NCBI GenBank assembly: GCA_023953845.1 | Contig: JAMLJC010000001.1 | Span: forward strand, 3,420,501-3,484,500 | From: Rhizobiaceae bacterium | GTDB taxonomy: Bacteria > Pseudomonadota > Alphaproteobacteria > Rhizobiales > Rhizobiaceae | Direction: 5' to 3' | Length of the DNA: 64,000 nt | Part shown: positions 27,489 through 34,791 of the stretch, one piece after another | How positions within the stretch are numbered: position 1 is the first letter of the stretch | How the letters are laid out: the number at the start of each line of letters is the position of its first letter | Position numbers and translations under genes: made by a program | The notes under the pieces: generated by a model | Database searches by the model: none | What the model was told of the DNA's origin: nothing | The model's input: the letters and a program-made list of their open reading frames with translations, nothing else

Positions 27489-29114
27489 ATGAGCAACCCG
27501 GCCGGCAAGGAATGGTGGCGCGGCTGCGTCATCTATCAGGTCTATCCGCGCTCGTTTCAGGACACGACCGGCGACGGCTTCGGTGACCTCAAGGGCGTGA
27601 CGCAGCGGCTCGGCCATATCGCCTCGCTCGGTGTCGACGCGATCTGGCTGTCGCCCTTCTGCAAGTCGCCGATGGCGGATATGGGATACGACGTTTCGGA
27701 TTACCGCGACGTCGATCCGATGTTCGGCACGCTGGCGGATTTCGATGCCTTGGTGACCGAGGCGCATCGGCTCGGCCTGCGCGTTATCATGGATCTGGTG
27801 ATCTCGCACACTTCCGACAGGCATCCGTGGTTCGTGGAAAGCCGGGCTTCGCGCGAGAATCCGAAGGCCGACTGGTATGTCTGGGCCGACGCAAAGCCGG
27901 ACGGCACCGCGCCGACCAACTGGCTGTCGGTCTTCGGCGGGCCGTCATGGGAATGGGATTCGACGCGCCGGCAATACTATTTGCACAATTTCCTCGCCGC
28001 GCAGCCGGACCTGAATTTCCACAATGCCGAGGTCCGCGCCGAATTGCTGGACAGCGCACACTTCTGGCTGGAGCGCGGCGTTGACGGCTTCCGTCTCGAC
28101 ACGGTGAACTACTATTTCCACGACCGCTTCCTGCGCGACAACCCGCCGACGACGAACCGCGTCGCCGGGCTGGCGCTCGACACGAACCCGTATCTCTACC
28201 AGTGGCACCTGTTCGACAAGACTCAGGCCGAGAACCTTGGATTCCTGAAGGATTTTCGCAATGTGCTGAATGCCTGGCCGGACCGCATGTCGGTCGGCGA
28301 GGTGGGCGACGAGGATCGCTCGCTGGCGACCGTGGCCGCCTATACCGAGGGCGGTAAGCGGCTGCACATGTGCTACACTTTCGATCTGCTGGGTCCGGAA
28401 TTCTCGCCGGGCCATATCGCCCGCTGCGTCGGCGCGGCGGAGGAGAAGGTGGCCGGCGGATGGATCTGCTGGGCGTTCTCCAATCATGACGTCGTGCGCC
28501 ACGTCTCGCGCTTCACGAAGGCAGGACAGGACCCGGATGCCGTCGCGAAATTCGCCATCTCGGTCCTGATCGCGCTGCGTGGCTCGCTCTGCCTCTATCA
28601 GGGCGAGGAACTCGGGCTGGAGGAAGCGGAACTGACCTTCGAGCAGTTGCGCGACCCCTACGGCATCCGTTTCTGGCCGGGTTTCAAGGGGCGCGACGGC
28701 TGTCGCACGCCGATGCCATGGGAAGCAGGAGCTGCGAGCGCGGGCTTCACGAGAGGCGACCCGTGGCTGCCGGTGCCCGAAGCGCATCGGCATCGCGCGG
28801 TGGACCGGCAGGACCATGCATCGGACTCGGTGCTGGCCTACTATCGGCAGGCGCTCACATTCCGCAGGGCGAGCCCGGCGCTGACGTCTGGCGCGATCCG
28901 CTTTGTTCAGGTCGACGAAACGGTGCTGGCGCTGGTGCGCGAGGCGGGGGAGGAGGCGATGCTCTGCGTCTTCAATTTCGGTGATACGGAGATCGAATGG
29001 CGCACTCCGGCGGATTTTTCGGGCCGGCCCCGATTTGCTCTCGCCGATGTCTCGCTCAGTCCGGATGCGCTGAAGCTGCCGCCGCTCGGCGCGGCATTCG
29101 TAAGAGCGGTGTGA
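27489..29114 (+). CDS. GH13 alpha-glucosidase (oligo-1,6-glucosidase/AglA-like)
   Basis: A 541-residue alpha-amylase-superfamily enzyme of the alpha-glucosidase branch. It starts WWRGCVIYQVYPRSFQDTTG, has the nucleophile D204 in GFRLDTVNYY, acid/base E271 in SVGEVGDED and D334 in FSNHDVVRH. No signal peptide is visible, so it acts in the cytoplasm. Placed last in the glg operon, it could hydrolyse the short maltodextrins that GlgX releases. Alternatively it is a maltose/trehalose/sucrose glucosidase that happens to share the transcript. The substrate cannot be settled from sequence. Confidence 0.88.
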   Translation: MSNPAGKEWWRGCVIYQVYPRSFQDTTGDGFGDLKGVTQRLGHIASLGVDAIWLSPFCKSPMADMGYDVSDYRDVDPMFGTLADFDALVTEAHRLGLRVIMDLVISHTSDRHPWFVESRASRENPKADWYVWADAKPDGTAPTNWLSVFGGPSWEWDSTRRQYYLHNFLAAQPDLNFHNAEVRAELLDSAHFWLERGVDGFRLDTVNYYFHDRFLRDNPPTTNRVAGLALDTNPYLYQWHLFDKTQAENLGFLKDFRNVLNAWPDRMSVGEVGDEDRSLATVAAYTEGGKRLHMCYTFDLLGPEFSPGHIARCVGAAEEKVAGGWICWAFSNHDVVRHVSRFTKAGQDPDAVAKFAISVLIALRGSLCLYQGEELGLEEAELTFEQLRDPYGIRFWPGFKGRDGCRTPMPWEAGAASAGFTRGDPWLPVPEAHRHRAVDRQDHASDSVLAYYRQALTFRRASPALTSGAIRFVQVDETVLALVREAGEEAMLCVFNFGDTEIEWRTPADFSGRPRFALADVSLSPDALKLPPLGAAFVRAV

Positions 29115-29184
29115 ACCGGGACCTCACCGGGAATAGGGGCTTCCGGTGATCGGCAGCTATCGTGAACCGGTCATGGCTCACGCG

Positions 29185-29484
29185 TCATGAGGAAACCTCC
29201 TCGCGCGGAGCAATCGAAAGACGGAAACCCATCGCGTTGATGACGCCGATGAGCGTCGACATGCGCGGATCACCTTCTTCGCTGAGCGCCTTGTAGAGCG
29301 TTTCTCTGGTGACACCGGCTTCTTTTGCAATCGCGGTCATGCCACGCGCGCGGGCAATATTGCCAAGCGCGGTTTTGATAAGGTCCGGATCGCCATCTTC
29401 AAACGCGGCTTCGATATAGGCGAAGATCGCTTCTTCGCTGTCGAGCATTTCTGAAGTGTCCCATTTAGTCGTCCTGGTCGCCAT
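29185..29484 (-). CDS. Helix-turn-helix antitoxin of an HigBA-like module (addiction-module antidote family)
   Basis: The 99-residue protein has an N-terminal region (TTKWDTSEMLDSEEAIFAYI) and a C-terminal HTH (about 45-90: MTAIAKEAGVTRETLYKAL). It belongs to the family annotated as putative addiction-module antidote proteins that pair with phage Gp49/RelE-like toxins. It starts two bases after the toxin stop on the same strand, the toxin-first order typical of the family, and should bind the two palindromes at 29787-29827. It is intact, whereas its toxin gene carries a nonsense codon. Confidence 0.87.
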   Translation of the reverse strand: MATRTTKWDTSEMLDSEEAIFAYIEAAFEDGDPDLIKTALGNIARARGMTAIAKEAGVTRETLYKALSEEGDPRMSTLIGVINAMGFRLSIAPREEVSS

Positions 29485-29485
29485 T

Positions 29486-29773
29486 TCAGACCTCCTTCGC
29501 CATCACAATGGCATTCCTGATGTCCCTGTCCTGAGTCCGCTTGTCGCCACCGCAGAGAAGGATGACCAGTTCCCGGCCTCGCTGGACGAAATAAAGACGC
29601 TATCCAGGGCCATAATCGATGCGCATCTCTCCGATGCCGTCGAAGAACTTCACATCGCCAAGATTGCCTTTTTCGGCACGGTCGATGCGCAGATTGATCC
29701 GCGCCTGTGCCCGCATATCCTTGAGCGATTTCAACCAGATCAGGAAAACATTGGTTTTACGCACTTCGATCAT
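29486..29773 (-). pseudogene. RelE/HigB-like toxin gene interrupted by an in-frame amber codon
   Basis: Read from ATG 29773, the frame encodes IEVRKTNVFLIWLKSLKDMR and continues to RIDYGPG, then hits TAG at 29602-29600. The same frame then continues RLYFVQRGRELVILLCGG and DKRTQDRDIRNAIVMAKEV to a TGA at 29488-29486. Family members read YGPGYR at this point, so the amber codon replaces a tyrosine codon (TAT or TAC) by one base change. With the codon restored the product is 95 residues, the normal family length. Truncation removes the C-terminal strands. The paired antitoxin is intact. Confidence 0.88.
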
Positions 29774-29786
29774 ATGTAATTTATAA

Positions 29787-29827
29787 TTCACACTTGGTGA
29801 GGTGTCGATTATAATTCACGAAGTGAA
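29787..29827. promoter_or_regulatory. Paired palindromes upstream of the 29.5-kb toxin-antitoxin module
   Basis: Two dyads share the half-sites TTCAC and GTGA(A). The first is TTCAC-ACTTG-GTGAG (29787-29801). The second, TTCAC-GAA-GTGAA (29815-29827), is perfect. Both follow a TATAA stretch, and their centres are 27 bp apart. They lie immediately upstream of the toxin start, where antitoxin autoregulation would act. Confidence 0.6.
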
Positions 29828-29899
29828 GTCTTGTTCGCCGGACACCGAGGCATGCCCAGTGGATAGCGTTTTCGGGAAATCTCAAGGTTTTGATTTTTC

Positions 29900-29976
29900 T
29901 GGTCGGAGTGGCAGGATTTGAACCTGCGACCCCCTCGTCCCGAACGAGGTGCGCTACCAGGCTGCGCTACACTCCG
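29900..29976 (-). tRNA. tRNA-Pro (anticodon CGG)
   Basis: On the minus strand the gene begins CGGAGTGTAGCGCAGCCTGG and has the anticodon arm CTCGTTCGGGACGAG with CGG in the loop. The T arm is GCAGGTTCAAATCCTGC and an encoded CCA ends at 29900. CGG reads CCG, a frequent proline codon in this GC-rich genome. The toxin-antitoxin module lies on its 3' side. Confidence 0.95.
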
Positions 29977-30161
29977 CGACCAGACCGCGGTCATATAGCC
30001 GCCGGATTTTCATCCTGCAAGCACCCATGGCAGCCAATTTGCAGCCTGTCGCGATTCGTACCATGGCAGGCGGGAGACGCAGCCATTGACCGCGCGGACT
30101 TCCGCGTTCACAAGGCGCGGCGGGCGCAACGACGGCAACAAATGGGTCCGGAGAAGAAATT

Positions 30162-31682
30162 TTGAGCCTGAAGCCAGTCGCAGACGCGAAGCCCAACACC
30201 TTTGCCTTCGAAACGAAAGCGCTCGTCAATCCTACCGGATTTCGCGAGTACGACGCGCGCTGGTGGTTCGGCCATCCGGCTTCGGCCAAGGCGCCGGAGC
30301 TCAACCTGCTCGGCGTGCAGGCGCTCGGCATGGGGCTCGCGACGCTGATCCGCCGGCTGGGCGTCGGGCCCGAGATCGTGATCGGCCATGATTTCCGCAG
30401 CTACTCGCTTGCCATCAAGCTGGCGCTGGCCTCCGGGCTCCAGGCGGCGGGAGCGAAGGTGAAGGATATCGGGCTGGCGCTGTCGCCCATGGCCTATTTC
30501 GCCCAGTTCGCACTCGATACGCCATCCGTCGCCATGGTGACGGCCTCGCACAACGAGAATGGCTGGACCGGGGTGAAGATGGGCGCGCAGCGGCCGCTGA
30601 CATTCGGCCCGGACGAGATGAGCGCGCTGAAGGAGATCGTGCTCGCCGGCGATTTCGATCTGCGGGGCGGCGGCTCCTACGATTATGTCGAGGATTTTCG
30701 CGGCGTCTATCTGGACGATTTGACGAAGGGCATGCGGATCGGCCGCAAGCTGCGCGTCGTGGCTGCCTGCGGCAACGGCACGGCCGGCGCATTCGCGCCG
30801 GAGGCGCTGGAGCGCATCGGCTGCGAGGTGATCCCGCTCGACGTCGAACTGGATCATACTTTCCCGCGCTACAATCCGAACCCCGAGGACATGGAGATGC
30901 TCCATGCCATCCGCGACAAGGTGCTGGAGACGGGCGCGGATGTCGGCCTCGGCTTCGACGGCGACGGCGACCGCTGCGGCGTGGTCGACAATGAGGGCAA
31001 CGAGATTTTTGCCGACAAGGTGGGCGTGATGCTGGCGCGCGACATCTCCGCGCTGCATGCGGGCGCGAAATTCGTGGTCGACGTGAAATCGACGGGCCTG
31101 TTCAACACCGACGCAGTACTAAAGCGGCAGGGCGCGGTCACCGACTACTGGAAGACCGGCCATTCCTACATAAAGCGGCGCGTGGCGGAACTCGGCGCCA
31201 TCGCCGGCTTCGAGAAATCCGGCCACTTCTTCTTCAATCCGCCGATCGGCCGCGGCTACGATGATGGGCTGATCACCGCCATCGCGGTCTGCGAGATGCT
31301 GGACCGCAATCCGCAAAAGTCCATGGCGGACCTTTATCGCGATCTGCCGCTGACCTACGGCACGCCGACCATGTCGCCGCATTGCGGGGACACGGTGAAA
31401 TATGGCGTGGTCGAGCGCGTCGTCGCCGATTTCACGGGCATGAAGGAGAAGGGCGAGACCTTCGCCGGCCAGAAGATCGTCGATCTCGTCACCGTGAACG
31501 GCGTGCGCGTCGTCGCCGAGGACGGGACCTGGGGCCTCGTCCGCGCATCCTCCAACAAGCCGGAACTCGTGGTGGTGGTGGAAAGCCCGGTGTCGTCCGA
31601 GCGCAGGCGGGAGATGTTCGACGCTGTGGACGCCGTGCTACGCAGGAACCCGGAAGTGGGCGCCTACAACCAGACTTTTTGA
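30162..31682 (+). CDS. Phosphomannomutase/phosphoglucomutase family protein
   Basis: A 506-residue alpha-phosphohexomutase with the phosphoserine S129 in VTASHNENGWTG, the metal loop GFDGDGDRCGV, sugar loop EKSGHFFF and a C-terminal phosphate-binding RASSNKPELVVVVES. It should convert mannose-6-phosphate to mannose-1-phosphate, though many members also act on glucose phosphates. The only upstream start is TTG at 30162. The next gene, 71 bases away on the same strand, uses mannose-1-phosphate, which favours the phosphomannomutase role. Glucose-specific Pgm is encoded separately in the glg operon. Confidence 0.88.
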   Translation: MSLKPVADAKPNTFAFETKALVNPTGFREYDARWWFGHPASAKAPELNLLGVQALGMGLATLIRRLGVGPEIVIGHDFRSYSLAIKLALASGLQAAGAKVKDIGLALSPMAYFAQFALDTPSVAMVTASHNENGWTGVKMGAQRPLTFGPDEMSALKEIVLAGDFDLRGGGSYDYVEDFRGVYLDDLTKGMRIGRKLRVVAACGNGTAGAFAPEALERIGCEVIPLDVELDHTFPRYNPNPEDMEMLHAIRDKVLETGADVGLGFDGDGDRCGVVDNEGNEIFADKVGVMLARDISALHAGAKFVVDVKSTGLFNTDAVLKRQGAVTDYWKTGHSYIKRRVAELGAIAGFEKSGHFFFNPPIGRGYDDGLITAIAVCEMLDRNPQKSMADLYRDLPLTYGTPTMSPHCGDTVKYGVVERVVADFTGMKEKGETFAGQKIVDLVTVNGVRVVAEDGTWGLVRASSNKPELVVVVESPVSSERRREMFDAVDAVLRRNPEVGAYNQTF

Positions 31683-31753
31683 GATTCAGGTGAGGCTGGC
31701 CTGACTTGAATCTGGACGTACCAAAGCAATTCTTTGAAGGCGATTGACCGCAG

Positions 31754-34006
31754 ATGACTGAACGGATCGTCAGTTTCGTGATGAGCGGCGGCGTGGGCTC
31801 GCGCCTGTGGCCGCTGTCGCGCGAGGATAACCCGAAACAGTTCCACGACCTTGCCGGCGACGGCTCGATGCTGGTGAAGACGCTGCGGCGGCTGGCCGGG
31901 CGACGCGAGGGCGAGACGCCGATCTTCCTGATCGCCTCCGAGCGCCACGCCGACCGCGTGCGCTCCGACATCGCCGACATCGATTTCGCCGGCGGCGGCG
32001 CGATCTTCGAGCCGGTCGGCCGCAACACGGCGGCCGCCGTTGCCATCGCGGCGCTGCAAACGCTGAAGCAGTTCGGCGATTCGCTGGTGCTGGTGGTGCC
32101 TTCCGACCACGAGATCACGACGGTCGAGCAGTTCTGGCAGACGGTGGAACGGGGCGTGCCGGCTGCGCGCGCGGGCCGGCTCGTCGTGTTCGGCATCAAG
32201 CCGACCCAGCCCGAGACCGGCTACGGCTATATCGAGGCGGGCGATGCGGCGGACGGCGTCAGCGATGTGCGCCGCTTCGTGGAGAAGCCCGATCTGGAGA
32301 CGGCGCAGGCCTATCTCGACGCCGGCAATTTCTACTGGAATGCCGGTATCTTCCTGTTCGGCGCCGGGGCGATGCGGGACGCTTTCCTGAAATTCGAGCC
32401 GGAGATATGGCGTGCGGCGGAAAGAGCCTATGCGGCGGCGACGACCGACCTTTCCGGCCTCTATATGCCACTGGAGCTTTACGAGGCCATTCCGTCCAAC
32501 TCCATCGACTATGCCGTGGCGGAGCGGGCCGAGGGCATCGCCATGGTGCCGGCAAGCTTCCGCTGGAGCGATCTCGGCTCGTGGCAGTCGCTGCTCGACG
32601 TCAGCCCGTCGGACGACAAGGGCAACGTCATCGTCGGCGATGTCGTCGCCATCGACTGCGAGAACTCCTACATCCGCAGCGAGGGCCGGCTGCTTTCGGC
32701 GATCGGGCTGAAGGACATGGCGATCGTCTCGACGCTGGACGCGACCTTCGTCGCGCCTGTCGACCGCAGCCAGCACGTCAAGAAGATCGTCGAGCAACTC
32801 GAAAAGAGCGGCCGGCTGGAGACGAAGTTCACGCCTTCCGACGACCGCGTCCTGGTGCCCGGCGCGTGGCGCAAGCGCGTGCATCACTGGCTGTTCGATG
32901 AGACGCTGCCGCTGTGGTCGACGGCGGGCGTCGACCGGGAGAATGGCGGCTTCTTCGAGGCGCTGGACTTTTCCGGCAAGCCGATCCGCAAGCCCAAGCG
33001 CATGCGCACCATCGCGCGGCAGATCTATGCCTTCGCCGTCGCCAAGGAGCGCGGCTGGACCGGCCCGGCCGACGAACTGATCGGGCATGGTATCGACTTC
33101 ATCACCCGCCACGGCCGCACGGACAGAGGCGGCTGGGTCCGCACGCTGAACGTCGATGGCACCGTCGCCGATCCGGTGGAGGATGCCTACGATCATTCCT
33201 GCGTGCTTCTGGCGCTGGCGCATGCGCATATCGGCGGCAACAGGGACGCGCTGCGGCTGGGCAGGGAGACCTTCGCCTTCATCGACGAGCATCTGGAGGA
33301 TCACCGCCTGACGGGCTTCCTGGAGACGTCGGACGGGGAGGGCGTGCGGCGCTCCAATCCGCACATGCATCTCCTGGAAGCTTTCCTCGCGTGGCATCAG
33401 GCGACCGGCGAACGCTCCTATCTGCGCCGCGCGGCGCGCATCATCGACCTTTTCCGGTCGAGCCTCTTCGATGCGGACACCTGGACGCTGGGCGAATTCT
33501 TCGACGACGACTGGAAGCCTGTCGCGGGCGAAAAGGGCGAATGGACGGAGCCCGGTCACCACTTCGAATGGGCCTCGCTGCTGGTCGATTTCGCCAATGC
33601 CAGCGGCCAGAAAGACCTCGTCGCCTTCGCCCGCAAGCTCTATGCCTCGGCGGTCGCCAACGGGCTGAACCGCGCGACCGGCCTCGCCTATGGTGCGGTG
33701 ACGCGGCAAGGTCTGCCGCTCGACCGCATGTCGCGAAGCTGGCCGCAGACCGAGGCGATCAAGGCCGCGACGGCGCTGGACGGTACCGGTGGACCCGACC
33801 TCAAGCCGGAAATCGAGGCGCGCGTCGGACGCCTGTTCCGCTGGCACATCGACCCCGCGCCGACCGGGCTGTGGATCGACCAGATCGACGAGCGGGGCAG
33901 AAGCCAGGCGCGCGAAGTGCCGGCAAGCATCTTCTACCACCTCGTCTGCGCGCTGACGCAGTATCTCGACGCGACGGAACCGGAAGAGCCGAAGAAGCGG
34001 AAGTGA
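31754..34006 (+). CDS. Fused mannose-1-phosphate guanylyltransferase / AGE-family sugar isomerase
   Basis: The 750-residue protein is a two-enzyme fusion. Residues 1 to about 355 are GDP-mannose pyrophosphorylase, with the signature VMSGGVGSRLWPLSREDNPK, FEPVGRNTAAAVAIAAL and FVEKPDLETAQAYL. Residues about 370 to 740 are an N-acylglucosamine 2-epimerase (AGE)-type (alpha/alpha)6 barrel, seen in HHWLFDETLPLWSTAG, DRGGWVRTLNVDGT, HLLEAFLAWHQATGE and a closing PASIFYHLVCALTQYLD. AGE proteins include mannose-6-phosphate isomerases. With the upstream phosphomannomutase, this gene could complete fructose-6-P to GDP-mannose for glycan synthesis. The isomerase direction and substrate of the AGE half are inferred. 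Confidence 0.88.
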   Translation: MTERIVSFVMSGGVGSRLWPLSREDNPKQFHDLAGDGSMLVKTLRRLAGRREGETPIFLIASERHADRVRSDIADIDFAGGGAIFEPVGRNTAAAVAIAALQTLKQFGDSLVLVVPSDHEITTVEQFWQTVERGVPAARAGRLVVFGIKPTQPETGYGYIEAGDAADGVSDVRRFVEKPDLETAQAYLDAGNFYWNAGIFLFGAGAMRDAFLKFEPEIWRAAERAYAAATTDLSGLYMPLELYEAIPSNSIDYAVAERAEGIAMVPASFRWSDLGSWQSLLDVSPSDDKGNVIVGDVVAIDCENSYIRSEGRLLSAIGLKDMAIVSTLDATFVAPVDRSQHVKKIVEQLEKSGRLETKFTPSDDRVLVPGAWRKRVHHWLFDETLPLWSTAGVDRENGGFFEALDFSGKPIRKPKRMRTIARQIYAFAVAKERGWTGPADELIGHGIDFITRHGRTDRGGWVRTLNVDGTVADPVEDAYDHSCVLLALAHAHIGGNRDALRLGRETFAFIDEHLEDHRLTGFLETSDGEGVRRSNPHMHLLEAFLAWHQATGERSYLRRAARIIDLFRSSLFDADTWTLGEFFDDDWKPVAGEKGEWTEPGHHFEWASLLVDFANASGQKDLVAFARKLYASAVANGLNRATGLAYGAVTRQGLPLDRMSRSWPQTEAIKAATALDGTGGPDLKPEIEARVGRLFRWHIDPAPTGLWIDQIDERGRSQAREVPASIFYHLVCALTQYLDATEPEEPKKRK

Positions 34007-34034
34007 TCAGAAAAGGAAGCCGGGTCGTCGGCAC

Positions 34035-34460
34035 TCAGCCGCCATCAGCCCACGGATTTATGACTGAGAGACCTGCCGCTTCAAAAGGCGAGACATCGCG
34101 CGTCGCGACCATCAGATTACGCGACGCCGCGATCGCAGCTATATAGCCATCGGCCTTGCCTATCGCGCGTCCTGCCGCCTGAGCACGGGCCATGATAGCC
34201 GCATAGTTTCGCGACGCGACTATGTCGAAAGGTAGCACACGTCCGGTGAAGGCTGAAAGGATGTCGCGTTCAAAACGCTCTTCCAGTCGGTCACGTCGCT
34301 TGCCTGCGGGGAGCGCGGCAATACCGAAGCAGATTTCGGCAACCGTGATTGCCGAAAGGTAGAGCGTTTCCACCGGTTGCGCGTCGATCCAGTCGATAAC
34401 GCGTTGTGTCGCGTTTTCCCGCATCGCCTCGGAAATAACGTTGGTATCAAGGAGAACCAT
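34035..34460 (-). CDS. vapC: PIN-domain toxin, VapC/FitB type
   Basis: The 141-residue protein is a single PIN-domain ribonuclease. The four acidic positions typical of the family are seen in LLDTNVISE (D5), VAEICFG, KADGYIAA and ATRDVSPFE. VapC toxins cleave specific RNAs, often initiator tRNA or rRNA, using Mg2+. I chose ATG 34460, which overlaps the vapB stop as ATGA; a longer frame upstream runs through vapB. It converges with the GDP-mannose fusion gene 28 bases away. Confidence 0.92.
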   Translation of the reverse strand: MVLLDTNVISEAMRENATQRVIDWIDAQPVETLYLSAITVAEICFGIAALPAGKRRDRLEERFERDILSAFTGRVLPFDIVASRNYAAIMARAQAAGRAIGKADGYIAAIAASRNLMVATRDVSPFEAAGLSVINPWADGG

Positions 34461-34720
34461 CAATCGAACGCGATCGGCTTGGCGGGATGCCTGTCTCGCG
34501 CAGCAGCTTTCTCGAACACATCCCACTCCGCCGCAGACAATCGCGCTTCGCGTCCGATTTCGACCAATAGCGAACCGAGCTTCAACCGTCCCGCCGGGCG
34601 GGCGGCTGCTTCGAGAATCTCGCGGATCTCAGCCTCGGTGCTATGGCCCTTCCGGGCTGCCCGCAATTTCAACGCCCGATGCGTCTCGACGGGAATGTTG
34701 CGAATAGTGATGGCCGGCAT
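34460..34720 (-). CDS. vapB: Ribbon-helix-helix antitoxin, VapB/FitA type
   Basis: An 86-residue protein beginning PAITIRNIPVETHRALKLRA, the Arc-like ribbon-helix-helix DNA-binding domain seen in FitA antitoxins, followed by a C-terminal arm (RLKLGSLLVEIGREARLSAA) that wraps the PIN toxin. It lies first in the operon and overlaps vapC by four bases, ensuring coupled synthesis. Two TGATATCA-centred palindromes directly upstream are the likely operators. Confidence 0.92.
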   Translation of the reverse strand: MPAITIRNIPVETHRALKLRAARKGHSTEAEIREILEAAARPAGRLKLGSLLVEIGREARLSAAEWDVFEKAAARDRHPAKPIAFD

Positions 34721-34761
34721 GATGATATCATCTCTTTTAGAATGAAATCATTGATATCATC
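34721..34761. promoter_or_regulatory. Paired TGATATCA palindromes upstream of vapBC
   Basis: GATGATATCATC (34721-34732) is a perfect 12-bp palindrome adjoining the vapB start codon. A second site with the same TGATATCA core, ATTGATATCATC, lies at 34750-34761, its centre 29 bp away. Ribbon-helix-helix antitoxins commonly bind such paired inverted repeats for autorepression. Confidence 0.65.
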
Positions 34762-34791
34762 GCGATTATATGCAGTCAAATCGCTTGAAAT

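Noticed and set aside
29185..34761. The two toxin-antitoxin loci considered as parts of one integrated element with tRNA-Pro
   Set aside because: No integrase, no duplicated tRNA end and ordinary core genes lie between them.
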